Virus record (IMG/VR): IMGVR_UViG_3300046028_007527
Location: 1-24,597 of that record
Reading direction: 5' to 3' (one strand)
From: a virus
DNA: 24,597 bases
Shown: positions 6,457 to 14,062 of the stretch, piece by piece
Layout: each line of letters begins with the position of its first letter
Numbering within the stretch: position 1 is the stretch's first letter
Translations under genes and position numbers: made by a program
The notes under the pieces: model-generated
Database searches by the model: none
What the model was told of the DNA's origin: nothing
What the model saw: only the letters and a program-made list of their open reading frames with translations

Positions 6457-7289
6457 CAGTGAGCTATCATATGTTCTAAATGCCGTTGCATGGCCAGTAC
6501 CCAGCAATCGTATAACTTCCGGATCTTATCACTGTCAAAATCATCAAATCCAAGTTGGGTATACAACATTTCTATATGTAATCGGTATTGCTCCCAGTCT
6601 AGGTACCACTCGGCATCCCACTGGTGGTTCCAATTGGTTGCTCCTAATAATGTTTGATATTTAGGGTAGCCCTCCTTTGCCAATGGTTTTGCTAGTATTG
6701 ATTTAATTGAGTTAATATGTTCAGCAATCCGTTGATACTCTGGCTTTTGAAATTCTATAATAGTACAAGGCGGCCTTGCTGGCCAATCAACTTTCTTGTG
6801 TCTTTTCCACCAATTTTTAAGTGCCCGCATCTGAGGAATCAAATGAGGTTGGGAAAGAGGCCAGCGGTAGGTTAGTATAAACTCTTGACAGTTTGTAAAA
6901 TGTATCACCTTGGCGTTTGGCCATATTTTTAACACATGGGCTAAATGGTCTAAGGCATGTGTTACAACGAAGAAATATTTTTGTTGCTTAATTAAGTCGA
7001 CTATTATGTCGTGATATTCTTGATCAATTGGCACGCCAGGCGACTGATCTACCCCAAATAATTCACCACAGCCTAAGTCGATGTCAGTCCAGGTATTATG
7101 TGTTGAATCATATCGATCACAGAGTAAATCCAATTTTTCTTTGCCATCGAGTTTAGTTAGATCACAATGTTGTAATACTGCGTGTTGGCTTAGTGCTAAA
7201 CTGTTTATTAGAAATTTACCCCCTGATAGACTTGGATAAGAAACAATAATTATTCTATCGGTAGCAAGTTGCGCAGGGGTTAACCGCAT
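6453..7289 (-). CDS. P-loop/sulfotransferase-like protein
   Basis: This 278-residue protein has an N-terminal IIIVSYPSLSGGKFLINSLA, a strand, glycine-rich loop and helix much like the SYPRSG-type PAPS-binding loop of sulfotransferases. Later, WPNAKVIHFTNCQEF resembles the PNAK-type strand that precedes the 3'-phosphate-binding region in that superfamily. Many tryptophans occur in the C-terminal half. A sulfotransferase-fold enzyme acting on glycan or lipid would fit the surface-glycan theme, but key residues are not certain and the fold may only be related. It overlaps the upstream SGNH gene by 10 bases. Its stop is inside the -35 of the next promoter. Confidence 0.7.
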   Translation of the reverse strand: MRLTPAQLATDRIIIVSYPSLSGGKFLINSLALSQHAVLQHCDLTKLDGKEKLDLLCDRYDSTHNTWTDIDLGCGELFGVDQSPGVPIDQEYHDIIVDLIKQQKYFFVVTHALDHLAHVLKIWPNAKVIHFTNCQEFILTYRWPLSQPHLIPQMRALKNWWKRHKKVDWPARPPCTIIEFQKPEYQRIAEHINSIKSILAKPLAKEGYPKYQTLLGATNWNHQWDAEWYLDWEQYRLHIEMLYTQLGFDDFDSDKIRKLYDCWVLAMQRHLEHMIAHC

Positions 7290-7969
7290 AATGGGTCGGT
7301 AATCAACAGTTGATGTATATTTTTTGCAATAACTTCTTGAGTTGCATGGTCTGTATGAAATAGACCATAACTATCTCCAAACTTATATGCTATCTCCCCA
7401 ACATGAGCATCGTTAAAACGAATAGGAATAATCTTATGTTTAATAATTTGATCTCGCCAATATTCAAACATCCAGGTGTCGATTTCAGTCTGAAGTTTAT
7501 CATTATACAGGTGCTTAATATATAAATTAACTGCTAAAATTTGTTCGTCAGATAAGTCCACAAATGGATTGTCTTTTAATCCTTGCCAAACTGTGCTTAA
7601 CACGTTGCCATTTTTTACATTACCCACATACTTGGTGCCAGTGCTGGCTTGGTTTGGATTAGAGTAAATGAAATTTTTTAAACCTTTTTCTATAGTAAAA
7701 TTTTGCCGGTTCATCATGATTTCAACTCTTGCTGACCAAGTTTGATTATATACAATAACGTGTGGAGACAGATTGATTGCTTCTCGAATTTGAAACCATA
7801 TTCCAACGTTACTCATTGCACCGTGTGCAAAGTTTATAACTGTGTATCCGTAACGGTCTTCTAATATTTGACTAAAGTGAGCACGATCACTAACGTCTTC
7901 GATTGTAGAATTGCCCGACGCACAATAACTATCCCCACATACAATTATTTTTATGCTATTTTCATCCAT
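7280..7969 (-). CDS. SGNH/GDSL hydrolase-like protein
   Basis: This 229-residue protein has an N-terminus KIIVCGDSYCASGNS with the GDS block at residues 12-14. INFAHGAMSN near residue 50 corresponds to the glycine block II region, with an asparagine-containing VIVYNQTW near residue 75 for block III. The C-terminal FHTDHATQEVIAKN supplies a histidine near the expected block V place. It overlaps UvsW by 19 bases and the next gene by 10, so it is embedded in a coupled operon. It is probably a paralogue of the SGNH genes at 1, 1356 and 17411, though divergence is high. Substrate unknown. Confidence 0.76.
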   Translation of the reverse strand: MDENSIKIIVCGDSYCASGNSTIEDVSDRAHFSQILEDRYGYTVINFAHGAMSNVGIWFQIREAINLSPHVIVYNQTWSARVEIMMNRQNFTIEKGLKNFIYSNPNQASTGTKYVGNVKNGNVLSTVWQGLKDNPFVDLSDEQILAVNLYIKHLYNDKLQTEIDTWMFEYWRDQIIKHKIIPIRFNDAHVGEIAYKFGDSYGLFHTDHATQEVIAKNIHQLLITDPLCG

Positions 7970-9420
7970 TCTAGTTTTTCCTGTGTATGCGGATAGTTTG
8001 CCTCTTTGTAAAAAACTTTACGTTTGGTCAAATGTCGTTTGGCAAATTTGCATGTGGATGTTATATCCCAAATTTGAACATGATCTTTATCTTCTGCCTT
8101 GCGGATGCCGCGGCCGATGCTTTGTATAACTCGAACAAAACTCTTGCCTGGTTCTAGCATGACTAGATTGAAAATACGAGGAATATTAATACCCACAGCA
8201 GCAACTCCGTATGTGGCTACAATGATCTTGCCAGTTGCGTCAGCTACTTCGTCGTACTCATCTTGGCGATCTTTTGCCTTGGTTGCACCTGATACAAATA
8301 CTGCACTCTCTCCTAGCCGCTCGACTAATGCTTTCCCGGCAGCTACTCGGTCCACGAGCACCAGTGTGTTACCAGTCTCATTAACACGAGCAACCAAGTC
8401 AGCAATTGTATCAAGTCTGCCCGGTTCTTCAAGTAAGTATTTAAGCTCGGCTTGGTATTCTTTAAACTCCACATGATCCACTAACTGCACTACGTTTACA
8501 TGACATTGTGCTAGTACACCACGCTCCTGTAACTCACTAGCTGCAAGACGACTTACAACGGGACCCAAGCTTACATGCAGGGCCTGGAATTCAAATGCTT
8601 CCTTGGGCACTGTGCCAGTGAGTCCCCATCGAATTGGGATTTGACTCATCACTCCTGTGAGCAGGGTCTTGAGTGCGTCAGCCTTGGCCATGTGTACTTC
8701 GTCTACCATGACGCACACTACGCCCTCGATAAAGTCTTGTATAGTGCAGTCGGCAGTTCCTGATCGGGTGTTTTTCAACAGAACATTGAGACTTTGCCAC
8801 GTACAAATAGTGTGTTGGTGCCCAAACTCCTTTCGATCCCCGAAGTATACACCAACATCTAATCCAATATTGATGTAATCCTTCTCAGTTTGTGTCACAA
8901 GACTCTTGTTGGGCACAATAACAATGCTACGGCCATACGGTCCAATCAAACAACTTAGCGCAGCAGTCATGATAGTCTTGCCGGCACCTGTAGCAACCTC
9001 TTGGATACACTGTGGGTTACTAAGAAAGTTGTTGATGATCTCAACTTGATAATCGCGCAGCTGAATCGGCACTCCTGCCTGTGGGTGTCCTTTAGGCCAA
9101 CACCGATCCTTAAAGGTATCTTCTGTAGCTAGCGCAAACTCAAAAGTTCTAGAGTACTCGCGTTGATCGTCAAGATCAATTTCATAATTGTAATCGTCAA
9201 GTATGGGTAAAATCTCCGGTAGAAGATTAGTATAAGTGCTGCCGCCGAGTTGAAAATAACTGACTTTGCCGTCCCATCGACCTAATCTCACTGCCGGTAA
9301 GTACCTGGCATAAGGTACATCATACTTGAACTTATTAACTAGTGCACGTCGTACATCTAAATCTAATCCTTCTATTTTGATGTTAACTTCATCACGTATT
9401 TGTATTGTACATTGCTTCAT
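7951..9420 (-). CDS. uvsW: UvsW-like DNA/RNA helicase
   Basis: This is a superfamily 2 helicase of 489 residues, close to T4 UvsW (about 500). Motifs in order: LRDYQ (Q-motif-like, 121-125), VATGAGKT (142-149, Walker A), VMVDEVHMAK (238-246, DEVH box), GLTGTVPKE (266-274, motif III), then VATYGVAAVGINIP (401-414) and QSIGRGIRK (433-441, motif VI with the arginine finger). The N-terminal 90 residues match the UvsW substrate-binding extension in size. In T4, UvsW drives branch migration, replication fork regression and R-loop unwinding and switches replication from origin-dependent to recombination-dependent mode. The start overlaps the upstream stop as ATGA. This is the surest gene in the window. 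Confidence 0.95.
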   Translation of the reverse strand: MKQCTIQIRDEVNIKIEGLDLDVRRALVNKFKYDVPYARYLPAVRLGRWDGKVSYFQLGGSTYTNLLPEILPILDDYNYEIDLDDQREYSRTFEFALATEDTFKDRCWPKGHPQAGVPIQLRDYQVEIINNFLSNPQCIQEVATGAGKTIMTAALSCLIGPYGRSIVIVPNKSLVTQTEKDYINIGLDVGVYFGDRKEFGHQHTICTWQSLNVLLKNTRSGTADCTIQDFIEGVVCVMVDEVHMAKADALKTLLTGVMSQIPIRWGLTGTVPKEAFEFQALHVSLGPVVSRLAASELQERGVLAQCHVNVVQLVDHVEFKEYQAELKYLLEEPGRLDTIADLVARVNETGNTLVLVDRVAAGKALVERLGESAVFVSGATKAKDRQDEYDEVADATGKIIVATYGVAAVGINIPRIFNLVMLEPGKSFVRVIQSIGRGIRKAEDKDHVQIWDITSTCKFAKRHLTKRKVFYKEANYPHTQEKLEWMKIA

Positions 9421-10280
9421 TCTAATCTTACTTGAGTTATATACTGTCTTTGAGCAATTGCTGATAGCAATACACTACGGGATCCGGTATCTACTAAATC
9501 GGCTACTGGGAAACGCAATGGTTGCGCTTGTACATTATACACACTTTCAACACCGTGGGCAACGAAAAAATCTCTATGCTGTTCATAATACGCAGCGATA
9601 GCGGGCAATTTTTCTTCGAGATTTTGATCGTAAAATGTTATCTTAAAATCTGCACTGTATTGATCAAACGGTTTAAACGCCTCATCACCAATGTACTGGT
9701 CGTTATCATGTGCGTAATCTTCAAGGGTCTTACCGACTTCTACATAGTTTAGATACACAGTCCCAAATGTCACCTGCATGGTACCATATTTCTTTTGTAG
9801 TGCATGATCAAGATGTTTCTTTTTAGGCATACCATACCAAGTGCAGACTAGTCGTGCAGGATTACTAGACATTGCACTTTCACACCGATGAACGGCTAAG
9901 TTAAGTTCAGCAAGTGCCAGGCGGACTACTACTGGAGCGGACATCCAGTATTCTGTATTCTGTTGATCTAATAATCCATGATACCTCTCAAAGATGTTAT
10001 GCATATAATTCAAGCAATCTTGATCAAATGAGAATGTTTTTTGAATTATCGGAGAGTGTGCATTAATAGTGCTAATGCATTTCTGAATGTATGTAGTTGC
10101 CCTATCGATTTCTTGTGCTCGATTATCAAAACCATAAAATCGATCTGGGTGATCCAACGGCCAATAGTGGCGCTCTTGCATACGTTCAACCCATAAGGCA
10201 GTTAACGGTGTTGGGCGAAGTTTGAAACGAAGTGTGATGGGATCAGTACGACCCAATTCAATGAGAAGAAATTGTGGCAT
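9417..10280 (-). CDS. Phage protein of unknown function, first gene of the uvsW operon
   Basis: This 287-residue protein, beginning MPQFLLIELGRTDPITLRF, is not recognised. It appears alpha/beta with a helical middle (AQEIDRATTYIQKC; LNYMHNIFERYHGLL) and conserved-looking aromatics in the C-terminal half (YADFK-like segments, YGTMQVTFGTVYLNY). No nuclease, nucleotide-binding or membrane motif is visible. The frame extends upstream to 10316, but I choose ATG 10280 because a sigma70 promoter overlaps the extension and places +1 on this codon. It is translationally coupled to uvsW by ATGA, which suggests an early role in DNA or RNA metabolism. Confidence 0.78.
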   Translation of the reverse strand: MPQFLLIELGRTDPITLRFKLRPTPLTALWVERMQERHYWPLDHPDRFYGFDNRAQEIDRATTYIQKCISTINAHSPIIQKTFSFDQDCLNYMHNIFERYHGLLDQQNTEYWMSAPVVVRLALAELNLAVHRCESAMSSNPARLVCTWYGMPKKKHLDHALQKKYGTMQVTFGTVYLNYVEVGKTLEDYAHDNDQYIGDEAFKPFDQYSADFKITFYDQNLEEKLPAIAAYYEQHRDFFVAHGVESVYNVQAQPLRFPVADLVDTGSRSVLLSAIAQRQYITQVRLE

Positions 10281-10286
10281 GGTGCT

Positions 10287-10316
10287 ATTATATAGCAGAT
10301 GATTTTTTAAAGTCAA
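10287..10316 (-). promoter_or_regulatory. Sigma70 promoter TTGACT-18-TATAAT driving the uvsW operon
   Basis: On the minus strand TTGACT (10316-10311) is followed by an 18-base spacer and TATAAT (10292-10287), then six bases (AGCACC) and the ATG at 10280. This is the same geometry as the promoter at 6428, with the expected +1 on the A of the start codon and no Shine-Dalgarno. Confidence 0.8.
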
Positions 10317-10465
10317 AAAGACAGGTGGTGCTTTTAAGGGTAATTACACTAAACCTAGCCATCGTTTGTTTGTCCACAATACCAGTATAGTCAAGAGTCT
10401 CCTAAAAACCCAACAGGATTATAGACAATAATAGTACGCCTTGGCATGAAAAATATTTAGCGGCT

Positions 10466-10494
10466 AAAAAAAGAGACACCGTTTTACGGGTGTC
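10466..10494 (-). terminator. Rho-independent terminator of the AAA+ ATPase operon
   Basis: On the minus strand a GGTGTC/GACACC-type stem of six pairs (10475-10480 with 10489-10494), extended by a bulged G-C, closes an eight-base loop and is followed after two bases by seven consecutive T. It lies 36 bp after the ATPase stop. A smaller inverted repeat at 10507-10522 (CCCTA/TAGGG) lies between. The rest of the gene-free stretch 10317-10530 holds only the uvsW-operon promoter at its left border; I see no other gene or site there. Confidence 0.82.
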
Positions 10495-10530
10495 CCACAA
10501 AGGATTGCCCTACTAGGGGTAGTTTGATTC

Positions 10531-11559
10531 TTATGCGTTACGCATACAAGTACATTCAGCAAGCGACTTCCAATTGCCCGGGGACACTTTGGTCAAATCA
10601 GCAATCTTCAGCGCCATGCGCAAGCTCACTTCGCGCAGGCGCATGTGATTGTCAGTCATGAACTCAATAATAGCGTCGCCCAGTTCCGGGGTAAAGTCAT
10701 AGTCTTGAAACAGGCTACCCCTACGGAAGATCTGCTTGATGCGCAAGATCTTGTCACGCATAGTGTTCAGCGTAAGATCAAGAAAGTGACAACGACTCTG
10801 CAACGCTTCCAAGTGATCTTGCAGCCGCTTGCTCTTAAGGTGATCAAACTTCAAGTTGGTGATAAAGATCACAGAACCCTTGAAGTCGAACTGATCTGGC
10901 ACTCCCTCGCGGCGCAACATGTTGCTGTCGGCGTTCCAATGTATACGACGCTTCTTGCCCGAGTCCAGCGCAGCCTTAAGAATGTTCAACGCAACATCGT
11001 CAAGCAGGATGCTGTCGCAGTCGTCAAACACCAGCACGTTCTTGGCATCACTGTGCTTGTACAAAGTACAGTACAAGCCAATTGGGGTCATTGCGCCCTT
11101 GATGACTTCGTATTTGGGTTTGCGATTGCCCACAACGTCAAACAGCCCAGACTTTTCCAACTGGTGCTCAACACCGTAGCTCTTGCCCACGCCCGGGGGG
11201 CCCACAACGATCATAGCACGGATGTCGCCGGCAATTGCAGCCAGTGTCATCTCGTCGAGCATGTTAAACCGCGTTTCAATACGCGCCATGATCTCGTCGT
11301 CAGTTTCTTGCGTCACAGCTGACATGGGGGTCACAGTAATGCCTGCAACAGGAGCAGTGGATCCGGTAATAATCACGTCTTCAATTCCGTTCACTTTAAT
11401 ACGCACAACATCAAAATCGGGTCCAAAGTACCCGTCGCTCTTGACCGTAACAAACCCGTTTCCGCGAGCGCCAACAGTAAAATCCTTGACTAGCTCAAAC
11501 GATGCATTCTGCACCGGGGTATTACGGTATGTACCTTTAATCACTTGAACTTGGGTCAT
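10531..11559 (-). CDS. AAA+ ATPase
   Basis: This 342-residue protein has an N-terminal domain of about 90 residues without recognised motif, then an AAA+ core. Walker A is GPPGVGKS (120-127), Walker B is LVFDDCDS (176-183) and the sensor 1 asparagine is in VIFITNLKF (N235). QSRCH (255-259) may carry the arginine finger. Walker B has DD in place of the usual DE, which could lower hydrolysis or reflect a subfamily habit. Single-domain AAA+ proteins of this type are common in T4-like phages and act as remodellers, with unknown targets. It has its own promoter and GGAG ribosome-binding site six bases before the ATG, inside the 64-bp repeat, and a strong terminator downstream. Confidence 0.88.
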   Translation of the reverse strand: MTQVQVIKGTYRNTPVQNASFELVKDFTVGARGNGFVTVKSDGYFGPDFDVVRIKVNGIEDVIITGSTAPVAGITVTPMSAVTQETDDEIMARIETRFNMLDEMTLAAIAGDIRAMIVVGPPGVGKSYGVEHQLEKSGLFDVVGNRKPKYEVIKGAMTPIGLYCTLYKHSDAKNVLVFDDCDSILLDDVALNILKAALDSGKKRRIHWNADSNMLRREGVPDQFDFKGSVIFITNLKFDHLKSKRLQDHLEALQSRCHFLDLTLNTMRDKILRIKQIFRRGSLFQDYDFTPELGDAIIEFMTDNHMRLREVSLRMALKIADLTKVSPGNWKSLAECTCMRNA

Positions 11560-11620
11560 TTCTTGCTCCGTTTTGCTACAGTAAATACATTATAGCACAA
11601 GCTGATTTATTGGGCAACCG
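11557..11620. repeat. 64-bp exact direct repeat, copy 1 (promoter-RBS-ATG cassette)
   Basis: Positions 11557-11620 are identical to 11874-11937. Read on minus, the unit holds a -35 element, an extended -10, a 23-base leader with GGAG, and the ATG. In this copy the first 14 bases also encode the last four residues (AVAQ) and stop of the small gene at 11607. Confidence 0.95.
11589..11617 (-). promoter_or_regulatory. Sigma70 extended -10 promoter of the AAA+ ATPase gene
   Basis: On minus, TTGCCC (11617-11612), a 17-base spacer and TATAAT (11594-11589), with TGC just before the -10 (TGCTATAAT, extended -10). The expected +1 is at about 11582, giving a 23-base leader with GGAG at 11569-11566, six bases before the ATG. 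The -35 lies in the coding end of the upstream gene. Confidence 0.8.
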
Positions 11621-11876
11621 CTTCGGTACCGCAAAGCACTGAGATTCGCCCCGGGTAACGAGCGTCGAACATCATTGCCCCTTCCTGCACAGTGCTAAAG
11701 GGCTGATCGAACTTCTCACTCTTGCCGTCCCAAACTCGACTAATTCCACGGCACTTGATAACTTCGTTTTGCACTTCGGTCACCACGCCGATCATGTAGC
11801 AGTCGTAGCGCCCGGCAAAATCCAGGGCCCGGATAACATCACCAACTTCGGCTACTTGAACTTTGGACTTCAGCAT
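11607..11876 (-). CDS. Small phage protein of unknown function
   Basis: This 89-residue protein begins MLKSKVQVAEVGDVIRALDF. Its strand-rich pattern with small glycine turns (YDCYMIGVVTEVQNEVIKCR, then SRVWDG) suggests a small beta-barrel of the SH3/OB size, but I do not recognise a family. It has no membrane segment. It is flanked on both sides by the same 64-bp promoter cassette. Its own start ATG and GGAG lie in copy 2, and its last four codons lie in copy 1. Recombination between the two copies would remove this gene and leave the ATPase gene with an intact promoter. Confidence 0.78.
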   Translation of the reverse strand: MLKSKVQVAEVGDVIRALDFAGRYDCYMIGVVTEVQNEVIKCRGISRVWDGKSEKFDQPFSTVQEGAMMFDARYPGRISVLCGTEAVAQ

Positions 11877-11937
11877 TTCTTGCTCCGTTTTGCTACAGTA
11901 AATACATTATAGCACAAGCTGATTTATTGGGCAACCG
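11874..11937. repeat. 64-bp exact direct repeat, copy 2 (promoter-RBS-ATG cassette)
   Basis: Identical over 64 bases to 11557-11620, offset by 317 bp. In this copy the stop-containing end does not close any gene I can recognise: upstream of it the same frame meets a TGA after a few codons. Confidence 0.95.
11906..11934 (-). promoter_or_regulatory. Sigma70 extended -10 promoter of the small gene at 11876
   Basis: The second copy of the TTGCCC-17-TATAAT promoter with TGC before the -10 (11934-11906 on minus). It drives the small gene and, unless terminated, also the ATPase gene. Confidence 0.8.
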
Positions 11938-11970
11938 ACCTCATCTTCAGCAGTCATCCTGCTATACAAA

Positions 11971-12010
11971 TTCTGCAAGCCTAAAGCCTATGCTATAATT
12001 AACATAGGAG
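11971..12010 (+). promoter_or_regulatory. Extended -10 promoter and AGGAG for the methyltransferase at 12025
   Basis: TGCTATAAT ends at 11999, the same extended -10 as in the divergent cassette. A weak TTCTGC stands 17 bases upstream (11971-11976). AGGAG at 12006-12010 lies 14 bases before the ATG, rather far. A second TATAAT at 12015-12020 is only four bases from the ATG. Confidence 0.55.
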
Positions 12011-12024
12011 AAATTATAATAGCA

Positions 12025-12717
12025 ATGTCACTCAATCCATACAACGCCAACCAATGTAAATCCATTGTAATAGATAATTATGATTCTGCTCTTGAAAAAA
12101 AATATAGTAGATGGAAGGTCAATGACTACCGTAAAATTTATACATTTGATGATATAGTGCATTGTCGTCAGACTCCACGATATTCAACTGTTATAAGTGT
12201 TATTCCATGTGCGTCATTTTATTACTTGCATTACCTTGTTGAACTACAACCAGATAAGATTGTAGATATTGGATGTGGGATGAATTTTTTTAAAGATATT
12301 ATACCCGGGGTTGTCGGCATTGATTACGACGGCCCGGAGATAGACATACAAGATTTTTTTGATACTACTTTTAGTATCAATCATGAAAATCAATTTAGCT
12401 GTGCATTTTCAATTGATGCTATGCATTTTATTCCAATAACAGAATTTTATAATCGAGTTATGGAATTTAAAAACATTATAAAAACAGGTGGCAGAGGGTA
12501 TATTGCCATGAATGTTGCAAGAATGGTTGAATACTCTGAGCCCGAAATTCTGTTAGAGTTATTTAACACCACCCAACCATCAAGTATTCAACTTGCTATG
12601 TACATTAATTGTGAAATTAAAAAATTACCCATTAAGTGGTTAGTAATTGATAATCTGATCGTAGAAAAATATGATGAGTTGATTGATGGTAATATTAGGT
12701 TGGTTTTTGAAAAATAA
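12025..12717 (+). CDS. SAM-dependent methyltransferase (class I)
   Basis: This 230-residue protein has motif I VDIGCGMNFFKDI at about residues 80-92, followed by GVVGIDYDGPEID with the acidic ribose-binding residue (D100), and a post-motif region FSIDAMHFIPITEFYNRVME typical of small-molecule methyltransferases. The final strand GGRGYIAMNVARM fits motif III. It is divergent from the small gene at 11876 and convergent with the gene ending at 12775, so it is a single-gene transcription unit. The substrate is unknown; given the window, a sugar is more likely than DNA, and no DNA-methyltransferase DPPY/NPPY motif is present. Confidence 0.82.
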   Translation: MSLNPYNANQCKSIVIDNYDSALEKKYSRWKVNDYRKIYTFDDIVHCRQTPRYSTVISVIPCASFYYLHYLVELQPDKIVDIGCGMNFFKDIIPGVVGIDYDGPEIDIQDFFDTTFSINHENQFSCAFSIDAMHFIPITEFYNRVMEFKNIIKTGGRGYIAMNVARMVEYSEPEILLELFNTTQPSSIQLAMYINCEIKKLPIKWLVIDNLIVEKYDELIDGNIRLVFEK

Positions 12718-12732
12718 ATGTCAACTAAAGGA

Positions 12733-12754
12733 AAACCCACATCACTGTGGGTTT
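12733..12754. terminator. Bidirectional hairpin between convergent genes
   Basis: A perfect eight-base inverted repeat, AAACCCAC and GTGGGTTT, encloses a six-base loop between the methyltransferase stop (12717) and the convergent stop (12775). The T content after the stem is better on the minus strand (TTTTCCTTT) than on plus, so termination is likely for minus and possible for plus. Confidence 0.65.
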
Positions 12755-12774
12755 GTAATTGGAGATTAGTCGAA

Positions 12775-13254
12775 TTACAGCCAGCCAGGCTCAGTGTTAA
12801 GAGTAGCGGAAAAATTAAACCCATCAGGTAAGGTCCAAGCCCATTGTCCTGTTGGTGTCGCATACCGTTGCCGAGGTTCTTCGTTTACTGTCACATCTGT
12901 GAACGGATCTTGACATGTTTCCCCGTCTACCAGCTGAAGATAATCCGTTGGTCCGAAAGTTTCTGCATCGCCGCTCTCTAATGCATAATTATTAATAGTC
13001 AAGCTTAACGTTATTTTACAATTAACCGGAACAACCGTCAGAATCGACTCTCCCATGTAGTCAATAGTATTAGTCCACTCAAATAATGGCAAAGCAGTAG
13101 TCGACTCTCCGGGCGGGCCTGTATAAGGCACAGGACCATCATACAGTTCCACCCCACCTAATGTTACAATAATCTGTCCATCGGCATTATCGAGGGTGTC
13201 ATAAACATACCCAAGTTGCTTGAAAGTTCTAATAATAGTCGAGTCTGTTACCAT
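12775..13254 (-). CDS. Small beta-rich protein, probably structural
   Basis: This 159-residue acidic protein begins MVTDSTIIRTFKQLGYVYDT. Alternating hydrophobic strands (IIVTLGGVELYDGPVPY; ILTVVPVNCKITLSLTINNY) and a tail rich in P, T, W and F suggest a beta-sandwich virion or fibre-accessory protein. No enzyme motif is seen. The frame is open upstream to 13311, but ATG 13254 has GGAG in a proper place and the longer version runs into the end of the glycosyltransferase gene. A TAAATA core lies near the upstream stop and may serve as a weak late promoter. Confidence 0.65.
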   Translation of the reverse strand: MVTDSTIIRTFKQLGYVYDTLDNADGQIIVTLGGVELYDGPVPYTGPPGESTTALPLFEWTNTIDYMGESILTVVPVNCKITLSLTINNYALESGDAETFGPTDYLQLVDGETCQDPFTDVTVNEEPRQRYATPTGQWAWTLPDGFNFSATLNTEPGWL

Positions 13255-13273
13255 AAAAATTCTCCAATATGCT

Positions 13274-14023
13274 TTATTTAGTCGGCAGTACATTCCAGTA
13301 TCTGGATACAACGGAATCTGTTACTTCATGAGGCTTAGGGCTGCCGTGAAAAATCATCACACTGGTTTTGGGATCTAGTACTGTACCGGTGCCGGGCTGG
13401 CGATAGGTACGTGTTTTTATATCGAGCCCGCCATCTTTGATTTGCCAACGCCAGCTTTGTACAGCATCACTATCAAAGAATCTACGGTCTTTAAAGTCAA
13501 CTGCTACATTTAAAAAATCCTGATCGCCGTGGAATTGCCTGGCAGTGTCAAGAATATTGCGAGTTTGAAAACTGGCCCAGATACGTTTCCACCGTTCTGT
13601 GTCCCAGTACATTATGCTGGAGTTTAGACCGGTCCAGGAGGGTCTCCAGAGGTGTCTAAAATCTCGTACAGCCCAAAAGTGGTGAGGACTTAGTCCCCAG
13701 ATCCAATCAATACTGCCTGTGATCACCACGTCAAGATCCATGTACAGCAGGTTTCCGGGCACATGCGCTGGATCAAACATCTGCATCTTGTACCACCAGG
13801 CCTTTTTTGGACCACTGATACCAGGCCAGTTTATTAAGTCGTGCTTGATCATTGGTGCTGGCACCGGTCTCGATGGTTCAGTAAACACATGAAACTTTAT
13901 TTTGTACTGGGTGTTAGCTTGCAGCATATTGTACAAGTTTTCAACATACCGCCAGTCATACATGTTTCCGTGTATCACGCAGGCAAAATTCTTTTGGTCA
14001 GCATGATTCTTATGTTTCTTCAT
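13274..14023 (-). CDS. Glycosyltransferase with DxD motif (GT-A fold)
   Basis: This 249-residue protein starts its core with FACVIHGNMYDWRYVENLYN, a nucleotide-sugar-binding strand-helix pair. The DxD motif is in LLYMDLDVVI (D96, D98). PSWTGLNSSIMYWDTERW and QFHGDQDFLN resemble acceptor-side segments of GT8/GT32-like enzymes. KTSVMIFHGSPKPHEV at the end matches the FHG-x-PKP ending common in these families. It transfers a sugar from a nucleotide donor; donor and acceptor cannot be read from sequence. It is divergent from the nucleotidyltransferase-cupin gene with only 39 bp between starts, and each start has a late-promoter-like box. Confidence 0.85.
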   Translation of the reverse strand: MKKHKNHADQKNFACVIHGNMYDWRYVENLYNMLQANTQYKIKFHVFTEPSRPVPAPMIKHDLINWPGISGPKKAWWYKMQMFDPAHVPGNLLYMDLDVVITGSIDWIWGLSPHHFWAVRDFRHLWRPSWTGLNSSIMYWDTERWKRIWASFQTRNILDTARQFHGDQDFLNVAVDFKDRRFFDSDAVQSWRWQIKDGGLDIKTRTYRQPGTGTVLDPKTSVMIFHGSPKPHEVTDSVVSRYWNVLPTK

Positions 14024-14027
14024 TTTG

Positions 14028-14035
14028 TATTTACA
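14028..14035 (-). promoter_or_regulatory. Late-promoter-like box TGTAAATA for the gene at 14023
   Basis: On minus the octamer is TGTAAATA, one mismatch from TATAAATA, with four bases before the ATG at 14023. The transcript would start at or within a base of the start codon. It faces away from the exact box at 14050. Confidence 0.5.
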
Positions 14036-14049
14036 TCAAAAAGTACACA

Positions 14050-14057
14050 TATAAATA
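14050..14057 (+). promoter_or_regulatory. T4 late-promoter-like TATAAATA box for the 14063-18092 operon
   Basis: An exact TATAAATA in the context ACATATAAATAG, the same 12 bases as before the gene at 2897. Five bases separate it from the ATG at 14063, so by T4 geometry +1 is the A of the start codon. Confidence 0.65.
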
Positions 14058-14062
14058 GAACA

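Noticed and set aside
10645-11322. Long open frame on plus opposite the AAA+ ATPase (225 residues), with others at 11183 and 10919
   Set aside because: It is antisense to a gene with clear Walker motifs, promoter and ribosome-binding site; the translated sequence has no recognisable domain. It is a codon-bias shadow.
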